64,000 nucleotides of DNA from Saksenaea vasiformis B4078 (lineage: Eukaryota > Mucoromycota > Mucoromycetes > Mucorales > Saksenaeaceae), in NCBI GenBank assembly GCA_000697055.1, contig JNDT01002392.1, positions 248,001 to 312,000 on the forward strand, given 5' to 3'. Positions 48,491-60,718 of the stretch are shown here, piece after piece. Under the pieces are notes generated by a model. It did not search any database. It saw nothing but the letters and a program-made list of their open reading frames with translations, and was not told where the DNA came from. The position numbers were made by a program, and so were the translations under genes. Positions within the stretch are counted from its first letter, which is position 1; the number at the start of each line of letters is the position of its first letter.

Positions 48491-49704
48491 TTAGGATTCG
48501 CTCGTCAATAAAAGTTCGGCTGCTCTATTCGCGTTGAGATTAGTTCTAATTAACGCGTTCGTTATGGCTTCTCTCGATTGATGAGGAAACATGGATGCAA
48601 CGGCATCAATAGTCTCTTCAGGGATTTCTCGTGGCTGTTTGACATGTTATTACATTGCGCGTCTTACAGCACCAAACCGCTTACCTCATCTAAGGCTTGC
48701 TCATTTCTTCGTGATGGATCTGTTACCGAAAGATCTGCCGAAGGATTAATAGTTGCCGGTTTACTTCCGATGAAAGGGATATAGTTAGACGCCAATTGTT
48801 GAAGGCGCTTAGGAAATCGCCATTGCTTTACACCAGCGATATCCGCGTCATAGCATGCTCCCGTTGCCAAACCACAGAGACATGGCACCACGGAATACAC
48901 AGATCTTGAGAGGAAAAGCTTCAAATATAAAATATAAGCAAAAAGGCAATAGGATAAGGGGAAAAAAAAAGGTACCTGAGCAGCCGCGACGTAAATATAA
49001 ATTTTGTCCGTTACTGTAAATCCAAGCGTCCGAATACTGTAACTCGCTGGGACCATCTTGCGAAATTGATAGAGCATGGCAAATATCAAGGCATACCTAT
49101 CTCCAGTCCATTCAGCAAAAAGAAAAAAAAATCCTCTGTCGTCCATTGATCACCACTTACGGTCCACTGGATATGGATCTCAATCCCCAACGTGTACAGC
49201 AGGTCAATACAGCAATTTGAAATAAAGTCGACATGACAGTCGAGACAACCAGAAACGCCTAGCAAACATAAACACATCAAATCGCTACTCAACCTTAGCA
49301 TTACTGTTCCTTACAGTATATTTTGCACTTCCGTATCGGCGTTCAATAATTCGCATACGATATATCAACCACGTACCAAAGGCAGTGGCACTAACGCTGG
49401 TAAAGACCCAATGCGTGGTAAATAGTCGCCAGAACTATCCAACAAATTTATCAGACATAAACGTAATATCTAACGCTATCTATTACTTGATGATGCACGG
49501 TAAGCTGTGGATGAAACTGAAGGGACAAACTTGATCGCGCATCAAGGAAGACTGCCAATGCCGAACAACTGCCGACAATGGACACTAACAGCTTCGTAAC
49601 AGGAGCATTACTGAATCCTATGAAATTTCCAGGTTATTCTGTCTGTCTAGCAAAGCGAGGAATCTAGAAAAAATGGCATTAGTCTACCTGATGGGCCGTC
49701 CATG
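48491..49704 (-). CDS. Dsc2/UBAC2-like rhomboid pseudoprotease with UBA/CUE domain
   Basis: Seven exons: 49704-49689, 49618-49488, 49434-49315, 49258-49161, 49096-48976, 48918-48685 and 48634-48491, giving 287 residues. Hydrophobic helices carry rhomboid-like landmarks: FSNAPVTKLLVSIVG, FWRLFTTHWVFTSV, RIIERRYGSAKY, FRKMVPASYSIRTLGFT and KQWRFPK. No GxSx/His dyad is visible, as in UBAC2 and Dsc2. The last exon encodes a small ubiquitin-binding fold, TIDAVASMFPHQSREAITNA, with the MFP signature of CUE/UBA domains. Such proteins serve ER-associated degradation or the Dsc Golgi E3 ligase. Exon 1 encodes only MDGPS plus one base. The gene follows the proton ATPase on the same strand, 171 bp downstream of its stop. 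Confidence 0.88.
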
Positions 49705-49875
49705 AAGCCGGGAACGTGACAACCCCGAGCTTGCTTGCGCCGCGGAGCATTGTCCATAACGAAAGCAGGTAAAACGTTTAACCGGCACCGACTTTTTTTT
49801 TATTTCAGAACAGAAAAAAAAGGAAGTTCCTGTTTTCAAAGGTTGGGTGCCACATTACTTTACAAATGACATTTT

Positions 49876-52839
49876 TTAATACATAAGAGGAGGATTTTCT
49901 TGAAGCTTCTTCTGAAATCGTTGTGCACGGCTCTCTGCGGAGCTCTTCTTCCATTTTTTTCCTGTCATATGCTTATTCCACAAACGGATTGTCCAGACCT
50001 TTACAATGTCCACAAACAAAAAGGTCCCGAGAGAGATTGCAATGATAATCATTCCCTTTGGCCAACCTATGCCATCAATATCTTTGGCTTGCCCAAAAAC
50101 GCCGTATACTGAAAGAACCAGAGCAATGACTTGAGTACCAAGTACGACTACTGTAAACGGCCATGAGGGGATATTTTTCCAGCAGTACGATTCAACACGC
50201 GTTGAGAAGATGACAAAATGTGGTGCTAAATAAAGATGATTAGCGTTAGAACAGAATCACTTTCATTGCCGCTGGTCCCTTTTACCTGACGATATATGGA
50301 GATACATAATGGTAGAAAGCTCGCCAGGCGTCACATGAAGCGCATCTCTGAAAATATAAAAGTGCGCGAATGAAAACACTGCGAGGACAGCTGCAAGGAC
50401 ACAGGATAGGAAAACGAGCAACCGCAGTCGCCATTTCTCAGGTGAGGCCGAAATACTGACATTATCTACGGCCATAATCAGGGTTGCTGCATCATTGAGG
50501 ACGGAGATAAGAATAAGGAATACAGGTGGCATTTGCCAGTCCTCTGCAAGCGTAATGACGAAGAAGAAGATGAGAAAATGAATTGTGGAGGAAATACGAT
50601 AAAGGGCATAGGATTGTAGACGCTGAAAGATCTTGCGCGATGTCTTGACGCCATCGATAATGGCAGACAATCCAGGTGCTAAGAGTACAATGTCAGACGC
50701 TGAACGCGCCGCATCGGTACTACCATGGACTGCGATGCCTACATTTGCCTAGCATAAACATCTATTAGCTCCTAATTCATGCATGTTAGTAGAGTACCTT
50801 TTTTAGTGCTGCTGCGTCATTTACGCCGTCTCCTGTCATGGCAACAAAATAGCCTTTGTTCTGCAGAAGCTCAACCACACGGTACTTGTGCTCTAAAAAT
50901 ATCTCACTTAGCACAAAGACATGCAAAATAAAAAGAAAGAGTTGTTTACCAGGAATTACACGTGCAAAACCGTCGGCTCGTAGACAATGACCTGCTACAG
51001 CGTCGTCGGACTGGTTTGGGTCGACAAGGTAATCTGCATCAAGGATATTGCTTCCCATTCCCAAGCGAGTGGCCACCTCTTTTGCAATGGAGGTCTGATC
51101 GCCAGTAATCATCTTTACTGAAATTCCGTATCTGGCACATTCGCTGATAGTATTCGCTGAGTCGTGCCGTGGCGGATCGATTAGACTGAACATGCCGACA
51201 AGTTCCCATTGGTCAATGGAACCTGGCTTTGTACGTGCGACGCCAAGTGCTCGGAGACCGCGGCTGGCAAGGTTGTCTACCGCCCGCTCTGCATTTATAT
51301 CGCCGCCGATCAGAGCGAGGATAACCTGAGGAGCACCCTTGGCTACTTTAAAGGTTGTCTTGGCTTCTCCTTCAGATACAGTTGCTCGTGACATTTTCTC
51401 CGTTGGATTAAATGGCATAAACGAGGTAACTTTGTATCCTACGATGCTACCATCGGTGCCGATTTGAGGGAGCGCTTTTTCTGCCGCAGCACGAACAGCA
51501 AACTCAATCGGATCGTTGGTTCCAATCTCAGAAGCCAAATAAGCATAAAAAAGGATGTCATTTTTGCTGTATCCATTTGTAAGGTATGGTTCATCAAATG
51601 TTAATTCGTTCAGTGTAAGCGTTCCCGTCTTGTCGCTGCATAGAATCGACACAGACGCAAGTTCTTCCACAGCAGTCAGTCGTTTCACGATGACCTGTCG
51701 TTTAGCGAGCTCTTTTGCTCCGAAAGCCATTGTAACAGACATCACCGTAGGCAATCCGACGGGAATACTAGGCAAAATAACTTAACTTTTAGCATATCTT
51801 CTCCTCCCGTTTATCTGTACATACGCTGCAATAGTTAGGATGACCATTTCTTTCAGAGCATCCAGCACATCTTGTTGAGTGACCGCGCCATTTTTTATCT
51901 TTTTTTCCACGAGATTGTAGATAAAGATGATGGAAACGAGGAAAACAGAAATCACAATAAGAAAATTACCAATATAATTGATAACCTTTTGAAAATGTCC
52001 CGCATCTGTGGTGATAGTGATCAGACTGGCGGCCCGTCCAATAAATGTATTAGCACCAGTGCGTGCCACAACAGCTAGTTGTTGGCCTTGTTTCACGATG
52101 CACGAAGAATAGACGATATCTCCAGGTTTTTTCTTCACAGGTAATGATTCTCCTGTGAGAGCGCTCTGATCGACCTGCAAACTTGTTTCAACGGCCTCGC
52201 CCGTAGCTCCTATGCCTAGCAATCGTGCGTCTGCTGGAACAATATCTCCCAAACGTAGAATCAGGACATCGCCTGGAACGAGTTCCGAGGCTTCCACTTC
52301 CGTCAGTCTGCCAGCCCGCCGGCATCTTGACTTCAACGCAAGGCTATTTCTTAACGCTGAAATTGCGGATTCCGCCCTGGATTCCTCGACATAGCCTATG
52401 ATGGCATTGACAAAAAGCATGCCCAGGATAATTCCAAAATCAACCCAATCCTTCGTCACAGCGGTAAGAATGACCGAGAGTTCCATCAGATAAGCTATGG
52501 CCCCGGTAACTATGTGGATATATTGTTAAGTGAAAAGCAGCTGCATCTTTTCGCCTTACAAAACGACAAGAAGTGCAGGAGCTTATTTCTCTTCTTCTCC
52601 GATAACTCATTTCTTCCAAATTTTGCGAGTCTTTCTGCAACTTCAGTATCTGTCAGACCATGGGTGGGCGGGGTCTGCAAATATTCTTCGAGATCCGGCG
52701 AGACTTCGTCGATCCACTGCGACTTTTCGTGTCTACCTGCATTTTCTTTGCAGCGGGTAAACGAAGGGGTCAGAGGAACAGACTCCTCTTGCGCAGGCTT
52801 ATACATGGACTTTACTTCGTTGGCCTGCTTATAGCCCAT
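49876..52839 (-). CDS. PMA1: Plasma-membrane H+-transporting P-type ATPase (P3A)
   Basis: Six exons: 52839-52560, 52509-51825, 51767-50950, 50892-50798, 50748-50286 and 50225-49876, giving 896 residues. Motifs appear in order: GLTDTEVAERLAKFGRNEL, ALTGESLPV (actuator), AAIPVGLPTVMSV (M4), CSDKTGTLTLNE with the phosphorylated Asp, FNPTEKMSRATV (KMS), KGAPQ, MTGDGVNDAAALKKANVGIA, then C-terminal membrane helices. The M4 and M5-M6 sequences and overall length are those of fungal/plant proton pumps (yeast Pma1 is 918). It pumps protons out of the cell and drives nutrient uptake. The start at 52839 (MGYKQAN) follows a T-rich leader; upstream in-frame codons to 52950 lack homology. The ending is short, without an extended autoinhibitory tail. 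Confidence 0.95.
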
Positions 52840-55151
52840 ATTTATGTTTAGAACAAAGAAAAAAAAGAAAAAAAAAAGCTGATAAGATGTGTCTAATTTT
52901 GTACAAGCGAACAGGATTGGACACCCGGTGACGTGTAACGCATGGCTCAAGTCAAAAAAAACCCCTCCTTGTAAGAAAAAGAGAGAGACAGAAATAACCT
53001 AACGACTGCTTGTAGGTTGTAAAAAATGAAAGCACCTTGCAATAAAATATTATTGGGGTCTAGTTGATGGGCTGATGAATGTTGTTTATATATCAAGATT
53101 AAGCCTGCAGATATGGCTAAGTTGGGCGGAATGGTGTCAACTCCGCCAAAACAAGTGATCATACGTCGTTCGTACAACCCAGGAGATTTTCCCATCTTTT
53201 ATCGTCCCTAGCCAAAGAGCCAATCGAAAACTATCATCCATGCCTGGAAATGCACACGTGGAAAGGCGTATACTTTACAACATTTTAATCGTGGACATTC
53301 CTACACTATTACGGCTTGTCTTGGAAATTCATTCGAGCATACCGGCCCACCTTTCCGTATACTCAATAGCAAGAAAAGCCCTGCCATAACACTGCCAAGA
53401 TATCTGCTGTCTTGGACATTACCTCTATTAATAGGAACCAAGACTTATGAATTATTGCTGAGGAAAAATTGAATTCATATGATTTACGCACAAGCCTTTA
53501 TTTACATGGACATGGTCTTTCGTCGTCAGTATGGGATGATGATTGGGATGTCGTCCTAACCCCCAAAAGCGTATGTCCGCACATTCACTGCGCCCCCAAC
53601 CCCGCACCTGGTTCGGTAGAGGCGGCATAGAAACGTCTAGCAGCATGGCCTAGTAGCTGCAGTTTTTTTAATGTGAACGACTTAGGCGAAGGAACCAATG
53701 GCCCGTTTGGTGAACTATTGTATTATTGTAGAATATCGAGTGTGACAACATTTACTCTGCTGGATAATAGAGGTTACACATGCCAGTGGGACAGTTCGGA
53801 ATAGAAATCGCGCAGGAAAGAAGACGCGAATAATGCCATATATGACTCCAATCAAAGCATACAACGGGAGTTGTAATAAACTAGTGCAGAGCTAAGGAAA
53901 TTATCCCAAAATTAAAAAGGCTGATTGCTCCTTCAAAGGTTACAACAAACTCGAGAGGCTCAAAACTGTAGACAAATTGACGCCCCCAGCTGCAAATCTC
54001 GGAAATCCTGGTATCACCACTCACTTAAAAGACTAACGGCGGACATACACAACGTTCCTAGTACCTTAATGGCGAGGAAAGTTTAGAAAATAATTTTAAT
54101 CTTGTTGAGTAGCCTCAAAGGCTTCCAAGTTTTCATGAACATCTGGCAACATCCATTTAGTTTCGTCGAATTCCAGATACGCCAGCTCAGATCGCTTTGA
54201 GTAGCTATGAATGCTACCACGCCTTTACGTAAACTTAGAAATTGCATAATCTTTTTTTTACTTTTTGGGAATGAAGGGATTCATCTTCGTCTTAAGCCCC
54301 AATTACATCCGGCCTTTTGATAGGTAGGGGAGCCTATCTCTAACGCGAATTTGACACGAAACGATATATCATGCAAATCTCAGCGGTATCTTTACAAAAG
54401 TGACAAAAAAACAACGTCAAGGGAGAAGCAAATACAAATTACCATCCTCATGATAGCTGACTTAGGAACGAGAGAAGGAGATGAATCATCGGCTTCAATC
54501 AGTAACGATGTATTGATGATGGGTGTGGAAGCAACGTGGTTTTCCTCCGCTATTCGAGAAAGAGTTTTCCGTTTTCTTGACTGTGCATATACCGTTTCTC
54601 GTCTTGTGTATTCTATCACGCCCTGTTTCGGCAATGGTTGGCTCCTTATCTGCGCATTGATGGAACGTTTCTTTTAGATAACGGGATGTGATGAACGCAC
54701 AGGTTTCCTTTTTTCTTTGGCTCTGATTTTCTTAAACGTCTCCGGTATGCATTTTCGACGGGATACACCTCCAGATCGCTGATGTCTCTTTCGTCTGTCA
54801 TTTATTCAAAAAGTCCTCTGCCCTTAATTCGCTCGCCTGTGATAATGCTTTTCGCCTACATATCATTAAAGTATGGATTTACTAGGGGACACTGCCGTGG
54901 GACACTCTGTCACGAGGATGTTAGGCAAAATCGCTCAGTATTCCGTAATATCTCCGTCATTCAAAACAATACGAAGTCAAAGGTTCACAATTACTTTAAC
55001 ATATTTCACTCATCCCAAAGATATTTTACTTGACGTGGGCACCTGTTTTGTGTATCTTGTCACCCAAGGCATTTTATCTTTTTGAAACGCCCCCGCCTTT
55101 AAAGTCTTCTAACTTCCTACCTCCACCGTTCGCAGCACACCGTCAATACGA
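52840..55151. other. Intergenic region with a partial repeat copy
   Basis: No gene is seen. The ATPase promoter lies in the first few hundred bases. The stretch near 54685-54815 matches the middle of the long dispersed repeat. An ORF at 54351-54677 on plus is not recognisable. Confidence 0.45.
54685..54815. repeat. Long dispersed repeat, partial copy 3
   Basis: TTTCCTTTTTTCTTTGGCTC, then TTCTTAAACGTCTCCGGTAT, then GATC..TGAT....TCTGTC.T match in order 21893-22000 of copy 2. About 45 bp are strongly similar and the rest weakly. It lies ~340 bp before a transposon-protein relic. Confidence 0.4.
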
Positions 55152-55823
55152 ATGACATTATATTCTCTCAATTCTCAGAAAGAAAGGGGTGTTTATCTTG
55201 AGAAAGCCTCGATTTTGAGGAAGCTGAAATGTCCCGTTGGAGAGTTTGTAGCAGTTCCCCCAGGTAGCATTACAAGCACAATGCCAATCATGTGTATCGG
55301 CACCAGCGGGACAGGAATAGGCTTCCGCATTAAAGGGCACTCCCGCATCAAAGGGCACTCCCGCCGAGGTGGAGGGAAGTTAAGGAATGAACATCGCCTT
55401 AATACTACTGTGGCGATGACAGACGAACACCGTACCTCGAAAATATGTGTGTATTGCTACCAAGAAAGAAACGAAAAAATGATTGAAGGAAAAGAAAAAC
55501 TAGTATCCAACAACGGTTCATTGATATGCGTGAACCCCGAGTGCCCGCCATTTCGAAAAGGGTGTACCACAAGAAAACGCTATATACAAGTAGCGCTTGC
55601 TATAGGAATAGCTGACGGAAATCTTCTTCTGACAGGGAAGACTTTGCCGTCATTAGCCCCAGCAAAAAGGGAAAAAGCTTTATTTCTTTTGTCATATCTG
55701 CATTCTATATTCTTCGTTTTCTCTTCCCGTTTCTTTTTTCACTATTTTATGCTAGAACTCTGCTTGATTGGCCAGCCAAATTACTTCTGTCCTATAATCC
55801 ATTTCAGTAGCCAGATTCAATGA
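55152..55823 (+). pseudogene. RuvC/zinc-ribbon transposon protein fragment (TnpB/Fanzor-like)
   Basis: A 223-codon open frame from ATG 55152. The middle reads AVAMTDEHRTSKICVYCY-like sequence (MTDEHRTSKICVYC, then LICVNPECPPF), a CxxC...CxxxxC zinc ribbon directly after a TSK motif, and then ALAIGIADGNLLLTGKTLP. In TnpB/Fanzor and related RuvC-fold transposon nucleases the order is TSxxC..C, second Cys pair, then the RuvC-III R/D motif and an AxNI-like helix. Here the RuvC-III Asp appears replaced (TRKRYIQVALAI). GHSR is duplicated in tandem (RIKGHSRIKGHSRRG). There is no N-terminal half, and the last ~60 residues are hydrophobic out-of-family sequence. It is probably an inactive C-terminal remnant. 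Confidence 0.5.
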
Positions 55824-56002
55824 AATTAATCTTTATTCAGCAGTTCTCTCTTTCTTATGTAACTTCTCGCACGGTTGATAAAAAGCGAAGAGTGTGAAAA
55901 AAGCTTACAACTAGAATGCCGTAATCCATGAAAAGGAGGAAAAAAAAGAGACGGAAAACAGAATGCTGTTTTCTTGAAAAAATCATCGTCAACTACTGTA
56001 TT
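55824..56002. other. Short spacer, 3' regions
   Basis: AT-rich spacer between the transposon relic and the Sel1 pseudogene; nothing else seen. Confidence 0.5.
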
Positions 56003-58880
56003 TCAATCATCGTTCATCCTTGTCTCGTTTAAATAATCAACCATCACTTGTGCATCTCCATCTCCTTGATCCGCCACTCTTTGGTACCATTCAATTGCTT
56101 TGCCGATATCTCTCTTTTCTTTTCTGTAAATACATCCAAGTTGGCGTTGTGCCCATTCATCTCCTTTATCCGCCGCTTTTTGGTACCATCCCATTTCTTG
56201 GTCGATAACTTTCTTCACTTTATCTCCGGAATAATACATATCTCCTAGTATGGTTTGCACTTTACTATTTCCTTGATTCCCCGCTTTTTCATACCACTCA
56301 ATTGCTTTGTTCATGTCTTTCTTTTCATCTCTGTACATATCACCAAGTTTGATTTCTACATCTTCAAGTCTGCATTGCGCATCCCAATTTCCTTTATATG
56401 CCGCTTTCTCATACAATTCCATTGCTTTTTGTACGTCTTTTTGCATCCCATCCCCATTTCTGTACATATCCCGAGCTTCGTTTGCGCGACTCCAAGTCTC
56501 CATCGAGCATCCCAATTTCCTTTTTCTGCCGCTTTCTCGTACCATTCAATCGCCTTGATGATATCTTGAATCACTCCATCCCCATCTCTGTACATATCTT
56601 CAATTTTGGTTTGCGAATCTTCGAGTTTCCATTGAGCAATCCAACTTCCATAACTCATCGCTTTTTTGTAGCATACAATTGCCTTGATCAGATCTTTTTT
56701 CTTTCCGTCCCCATCTCTATACATGTCTCCAAGCTTGTTTTGCGCATCTTGAAGCTTCCATCTACCATCTATGCTACCTTGATCCACCGATTCTTTATAG
56801 AGCTCAACCGCTTTGTTCATGTCTTGCTCCACTCTTCCTCCATCTCTATACATATCTCCAAGTTCGTTTTGTGCATGTTCAAGTCTCCATCGAGCGTTTT
56901 CGTTTCTTTGTTCCATTGCTCCTTGGTAGCATTCAATTGCCTTGTTCATACCTTTCTTCACTCCATCTCCGTCTTTGTACATATCTCCAACTCTGGTTAA
57001 AGCATCTGCGAGTCTCCATCGACCATACTCTTTAATTTCATGGTTATTATTATATCTATCTAGTTGAACCATTGCTTTTTGATACCATTCCATTGCTTTC
57101 TCGAATTCTTTCTTTTCATCCATGTAAATATCTCCAAGTTGGATTTGCGCATATTCCTCTCCTTGATCTGCCGCTCTTTGGTACCATCCAATTGCTTCAT
57201 CCATGTCATTCTTGTCCCATCTGTAAATATGACCAAGTTCGGTTTGCGCATTTTTCATTGCCTGATCTGCCGCTCTTTGGTACCATTTCATTGCTTCGTC
57301 GATATCTTCTTTTTCATATCTATAGAGGTGTCCGAGAATGTATTGCGCAGGTGTATCCCCTTCCTCCGCATGGTCTCGGAATGACTGAATCATTGTGCTA
57401 ATCGTTTTCTCCGTCTCACTTCCAGGATAGAATCCAAATACAGATTTGAATTGCTGAGTCCTGTATCTTTGGTTGGCTGCGTTTTTGTTCCGATTGACAT
57501 CTTTGCCGGTCTCTGCGCAAGTTGCCTTCATAGGTGGGTACGCCGTGCGGATCTTTTTGTATTTCTCGACTTCCTTGACAAACAACTTCCCGTTCTACGT
57601 TAATATCGTTGGTAACGCCATTTCCATTATAATCCTCGTCTTTCTCAGGTTTGTTTTACACTTTTTCATGTCCATTATCCAGCACTCTGTCGCACCACTG
57701 ATTTAGAACCGGCAACGGCTTCATGTCTTCAACTTCGTCTTGCGAGTCCCTCTTTCTTTTACCACACTTTTTGGAAGAATCCAGGGAGTACTTTTCTATA
57801 GCGTACGGAAGTTTGCTGTCGGATGATACCTTGTCATAAACTTGCTCCACTTGAAGACGTTCGCGATCATCAAGGATATCATACAATGGTTTTGCATCCT
57901 TGAACTGGATAATTGCTGCTTCGGATTTTGTCGTTTCCTTCCAATTTTGTAGTCGGTCCACAAAAAATGCTCCGGGATCACCACCTATCGCAAGTTGATC
58001 TAGTTACTATCACAGATAACGAATGAAAGTTACCTATGACTTTCCAATATTTGTGATTTTTCATCGCGTTTGTAACGTTGTCCGCTACGTGTTCGGTGGA
58101 CTGCTTGTTCTCCAATCCACACTTGTTTCCACCTTGTGTATTTGAACTCTCTTTCTTACAAGCGAATAGTCCACCTAAATGAGCAGACGGTTAACTTCAG
58201 CTGTATCTGAGAAACGGAGTACCAAGTAAAATTTCTGATGGGTAGTAATAACCGAATCGCCCAAACAGATTTTCGAGTTCTTCGTACTTCTTTTCGTTGA
58301 TGTCTCCCTTCAAGGCACCTTGTATAGCTTGCTTGAAATGAGTAGTTGCTTGGAGAAATTCGGAAGACAGATGCACCTGATGCGACTTCCTTTGTAGCTA
58401 TACCACTCTGGTAAAGTTCGTGTGATTCCTTACTTCTCCCCATGAAACACAAGAAGCGGTGATTCTATTGTGTCGTTTACAGAAGCTTTCTGGTTCTCTT
58501 TGCGTGAGTAGGAACCAGCTTTAGCAGCAATATCATAAGCAGACGCTTTACATGACAAATTGCGGAAGCTATCATCCATCAACACGTCCATAAAATTATC
58601 CGCCTCGATGGATTTCGTGTACGTCTGTTCTATGAATGTCTTTTTGCAAGAGTATTCATGAACCTATCTTAAAATGCTATCCTTTCCCTCTTCGATTTCT
58701 GTTGCAGAGTGCTCCGTGATGTATCCATCAAAGTGAAGACCTCGTGTGCACCGGGTGACAACATCATACGTCAAAAACTGATTAAGCTGTTGAAAGTGTC
58801 AGATAACCGAATATACAGTAGGAATGCGTTTCTCTTGTTACATTAAACGATAGCTCCTCTTTGCCACTGTAGGAACCCAT
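56003..58880 (-). pseudogene. Sel1-repeat protein gene, broken by a stop and a frameshift
   Basis: Exons read on minus: 58880-58842, 58786-58451, 58397-58223, 58174-58034, 57984-57662 and 57594-56003. The N-terminal part (MGSYSGKEELSFN, FLTYDVVTRCTRGLHFDGY) belongs to an unnamed domain ending FGRFGYYYPSEILLGG. The C-terminal half is about ten Sel1-like repeats of the type AIEWYEKAAEKGNWDA and LGDMYRDGDG. Two lesions are seen. An in-frame TAG (58664-58666) sits inside otherwise continuous coding sequence, and one base is missing near 56470, where every other repeat has CATATCTCCAAG but this one has CATATCCCGAG. The frame then continues to 56003. All other joins are in frame, so inactivation looks recent, or one lesion may be an assembly error. 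Confidence 0.7.
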
Positions 58881-60126
58881 TGAAGTTAAAGAAAGAGAAG
58901 CTGCCGTGTTTGTCACTCTTCATCAGTCTAACCTTCGGAACTGCTCCGTTTGAATGTCGTAAGGTTCATGCTTACCCAACGTCAGCTGCCAAGGGCAAAG
59001 TTTCATGGGCGCAAACGCGGTTTGTTTTTGGCACGGCAACAGCTGTGCACTCCACAAGTATGAGGCGTTATGTTGGACTTCGTGTCACTCTGACTTACTG
59101 TGATCCTGCTGCGTTTTGATGGACGGGCAGACTATCGCATAGCAGCTAATGATAGTTGCTTCTATCTTATCTTACATCATAAACGCATCACCTTCTTAAA
59201 AAAAACTTAAGAATCCCGTGAAGAATTAAGAATGGACGCTCAAGCTACACTTATGACGACGGGTTTCCTGTACGTTGTATCCAGACTTCTTTGTCATACA
59301 TTTATTACCACAATGTACTCAGCATTATTCTGTCGATTCAATTAATGGGATAGCAGGCTACAATTCCGCCATCGTTCTTCTCAGAGAAACAAAACCATCC
59401 CTAATCAGACAAACTTGAATTATTTTTTTCTTTTTGTTCTTCTCCACTATCCTCTGGTAATAAATCAGCCTAAGTGATTCCCACCATTCAGCATACCTGA
59501 TCCTCTAGTCACTGCTTATATTACATTGCCACTTTGTTGTACTTGTCCCAATCTTTTTCTTTTGGAGACAACAAAATGATGGAAAATTTCTCATATTCTT
59601 TCTTCCCCAAATGTTTCTCCAGAGGTAAGTGTCATTTTTGCAAGGACCGTACAACTAAAGCATTGTGTACCTTCAACAGGTGCATAAGCATGGCGAAAAG
59701 TGGATATCTTACTATTACCGTAGACATCGGTTTCACAAATATAAGCATTTATCACGTACAGGATCCTTTGATGATATCTTTCACAGTCATACAACTACCT
59801 GTGCACAAACAGATCTACTGAAAATATCGTACAAAGATGGATCAAGACAAGCTTTCCACTTCTCTTTTCTTTGCAGCTACATATATTGCGGAGGGATCAC
59901 AGACAGCATTTTGTGATAAGTACCTTTTTATTTATGATCATACAACAAGCTATTTCATGGTTTTTTTTTTTTTTAGATATGGATCGAATATGAGGATGGC
60001 AAGCTTTTTGTACCATACTGGCTGGACTTCAAACCACAGTACCGTTGGGTCACCGCAGTCACGCGGTAAAAAGAAGGCTGATGGTGAAAGGCCTTCGCTG
60101 TCCGAAGCCAAATCCTTTCGACGACA
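58881..60126. other. Intergenic region with unresolved plus-strand exons at ~59575-60067
   Basis: On plus, 59575-60067 shows splice-like signals and protein-like pieces: KHGEKWISYYYRRHRFHKY near 59686 and YEDGKLFVPYWLDFKPQYRW near 59985-60045, the latter ending at a TAA before FMC1. I could not join them into one frame. It may be a small gene or exons of a longer FMC1 leader. Elsewhere nothing is seen. Confidence 0.3.
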
Positions 60127-60635
60127 ATGGCTCAACCACTGGCTGTCTACCGTCAGCTTCTGAGAGAAGTGAATCGTCAGGTGCGGTCTTGGGATCTAGC
60201 TAGATATAATGTCTAACCTGAGTTGGCCGTCGTAGTATACGAAAGCTGCGAAGAATGACCTCTACGCCAACGAGTTGAAATCGATCTATAGACAAAACAA
60301 AGATATCAAGGATCCTGCAGAAATCGCAGCATTGAATCAGAATGCCGAGAACGTTTTGGTGTTCTTAACGAGCTCAAGGCAGCACAAGGTAAAATTTCAT
60401 GGCATTTATACACAAGAATGGCTTGTTTAAGGGGAAGTACACTTAGGAACTGCGGGAACGGTATTCGGCCATTGTCTTGGAGCAGAAGAGAAAGATCGAG
60501 ATGACAGCCAAGCGTGTTGGATTGGAGTTGCCAAAACAATTTGATCCTGCCTCCCCACCACCTTTGACAAAAGATGGAGCATTAGAAGAAGCTGCTGTCG
60601 CTGAAAGAGTTGCAAACGCATTTACAAAACAATAG
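60127..60635 (+). CDS. FMC1: FMC1-like LYR-motif mitochondrial assembly factor
   Basis: Three exons: 60127-60180, 60236-60388 and 60447-60635, giving 131 residues. The start reads MAQPLAVYRQLLREVNRQ, a variant LYR-type first helix, followed by YANELKSIYRQNKDI, LTSSRQHKELRERYSA and GLELPKQFDP. This matches the small Fmc1/LYR-family proteins of the mitochondrial matrix, which in yeast help Atp12 assemble the F1 ATP synthase at high temperature. The C-terminal ~25 residues are Ala/Glu-rich. The gene is convergent with Atg11; 83 bp separate the stop codons. The ATG at 60127 is the first that gives the helix. Confidence 0.75.
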
Positions 60636-60718
60636 ACATGTTATTTCTGTTATGAGGATATTCTATTTGGTCTGAGAATCTGTACAACAACGTTGAAATG
60701 TGGGGCTAAGGGTATCAG

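Noticed and set aside
49470..49500. Apparent one-base frameshift in Dsc2-like exon 2
   Set aside because: It arose from a miscount of one base; the sequence reads CTTACCGTGCATCATCAA and stays in frame.
56020..57401. Plus-strand ORFs opposite the Sel1 repeats
   Set aside because: Repeated Phe/Leu/Ile-rich frames are antisense shadows of the repeats.
60427..60621. Minus ORFs across FMC1
   Set aside because: They are antisense to clearly coding exons.
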